Below, piece by piece: positions 63,653 to 64,000 of a stretch of DNA of 64,000 bases (the stretch's first letter is position 1; every line of letters begins with the position of its first letter). Under the pieces are notes generated by a model that saw only the letters and a list, made by a program, of their open reading frames with translations, was not told the origin of the DNA and did not search any database. The position numbers were made by a program, and so were the translations under genes. The DNA is from Chthonobacter rhizosphaerae (lineage in GTDB: Bacteria; Pseudomonadota; Alphaproteobacteria; Rhizobiales; Pleomorphomonadaceae), in the NCBI RefSeq assembly GCF_013839525.1, contig NZ_JACDIS010000014.1, positions 21,111-85,110 of the forward strand. Reading direction: 5' to 3'.

Positions 63653-64000
63653 TCACCCGAGCTCGGTCCACGCGCCTCCGGCCGCGGACGAGCGCACGGC
63701 GGCGTCGATGAAGCGCATGCCCTTCACGCCGTCGTCGACCGTCGGATAGATCACGTCCGGGTCCGGCGCCGCGCCGGTGCGGGCGGCCCGGATGGCGCGG
63801 GCGGCTTCCGCGTAGATGTTGGCGAAGCCTTCCAGGTAGCCTTCCGGGTGGCCGAAGGGCGTGCGCGTCACCCGCTTGGCCGCCGGGCCCGCGCCCGGGC
63901 CGCCCCGGGTGATCAGCCGCTTGCCCTCGCCGAGCGGCGTGTACCAGAGATGGTTCGGCTCCTCCTGGTGCCATTCCAGGCCGCCGGTCTCGCCATAGAC
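63653..64000 (-). CDS. Gfo/Idh/MocA-family oxidoreductase, C-terminal fragment (cut by window edge)
   Basis: The minus strand from the edge reads VYGETGGLEWHQEEPNHLWY, then TPLGEGKRLITRGG, the conserved FGHPEGYLEGFANIYAEAAR and YPTVDDGVKGMRFIDAAVRS, ending TELG at TGA 63653-63655 (116 codons seen). This matches the C-terminal substrate domain of NAD-dependent sugar or inositol dehydrogenases of the Gfo/Idh/MocA family. The Rossmann half lies outside. Substrate is unknown. Confidence 0.85.
   Translation of the reverse strand, partial: VYGETGGLEWHQEEPNHLWYTPLGEGKRLITRGGPGAGPAAKRVTRTPFGHPEGYLEGFANIYAEAARAIRAARTGAAPDPDVIYPTVDDGVKGMRFIDAAVRSSAAGGAWTELG

Overview
The window looks like chromosome of a GC-rich alphaproteobacterium, most likely of the Hyphomicrobiales (Rhizobiales). 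The reasons are the block rpmH-rnpA-yidC-engB-argB-dapD-dapE, an alphaproteobacterial tRNA-Arg(ACG), a choXWV/betBAI choline system with a BetI-type palindrome, and a SbmA/BacA transporter. No genus can be named from sequence reading alone.

Layout. (1) 1 to about 13,230 is accessory DNA next to tRNA-Arg. It holds a GlxA-like regulator (cut by the edge), a zinc alcohol/formaldehyde dehydrogenase with a small membrane protein, and a minus-strand group of a PfpI-like gene (in-frame TGA at the nucleophile cysteine), a small monooxygenase-fold gene and a TMEM175-type channel. A glycosyltransferase and glycogen-debranching-like enzyme pair follows, behind a consensus EcfG general-stress promoter. 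A PAS/pseudo-receiver/LuxR regulator carries a homopolymer frameshift. The region ends with a 3' fragment of a tRNA-Ser and a broken tyrosine recombinase. It reads as an old, eroding stress-related island. (2) 13.2-21.3 kb is minus-strand metabolism: an orphan histidine kinase, a disulfide reductase coupled to a TVP38-type membrane protein, gamma-glutamyltransferase, a TauE/SafE exporter and SbmA/BacA. (3) 21.6-31.6 kb is core: ribosome/RNase P/membrane insertion genes, argB, a HAD phosphatase, a patatin, dapD and dapE. (4) 31.6-58 kb separates the dapDE block from def-fmt-truA, which are often close together in rhizobial relatives. It holds an MFS pump; choline import and oxidation to glycine betaine; a candidate structured small RNA; a DUF3800 gene; MarR plus NlpC/P60; a periplasmic glucan gene; RecD2; a LysR gene followed by an E. 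coli-like ydcSTUV-patD polyamine/aminobutyraldehyde operon; and an orphan glgB. (5) 58-64 kb holds truA, fmt and def (minus strand), an OmpR-type two-component system divergent from a secreted EF-hand protein, and the 3' part of a Gfo/Idh/MocA oxidoreductase.

How the parts fit. Several modules concern osmotic and desiccation stress (betaine synthesis, periplasmic glucan, alpha-glucan branching and debranching, stress sigma promoter). Intergenic regions of the core half are full of palindromic GC-rich repeats: a 63-bp exact repeat pair, a roughly 122-bp duplication, a 58-bp x3 array and a 36-bp x4 array. Several of these split otherwise compact transporter operons.

The items most worth a second look are the TGA at the PfpI catalytic cysteine (4295-4297), the candidate anti-Shine-Dalgarno small RNA (41270-41348), the one-component PAS/pseudo-receiver/LuxR protein with its A6 frameshift, and the EF-hand/two-component locus with hexamer direct repeats.
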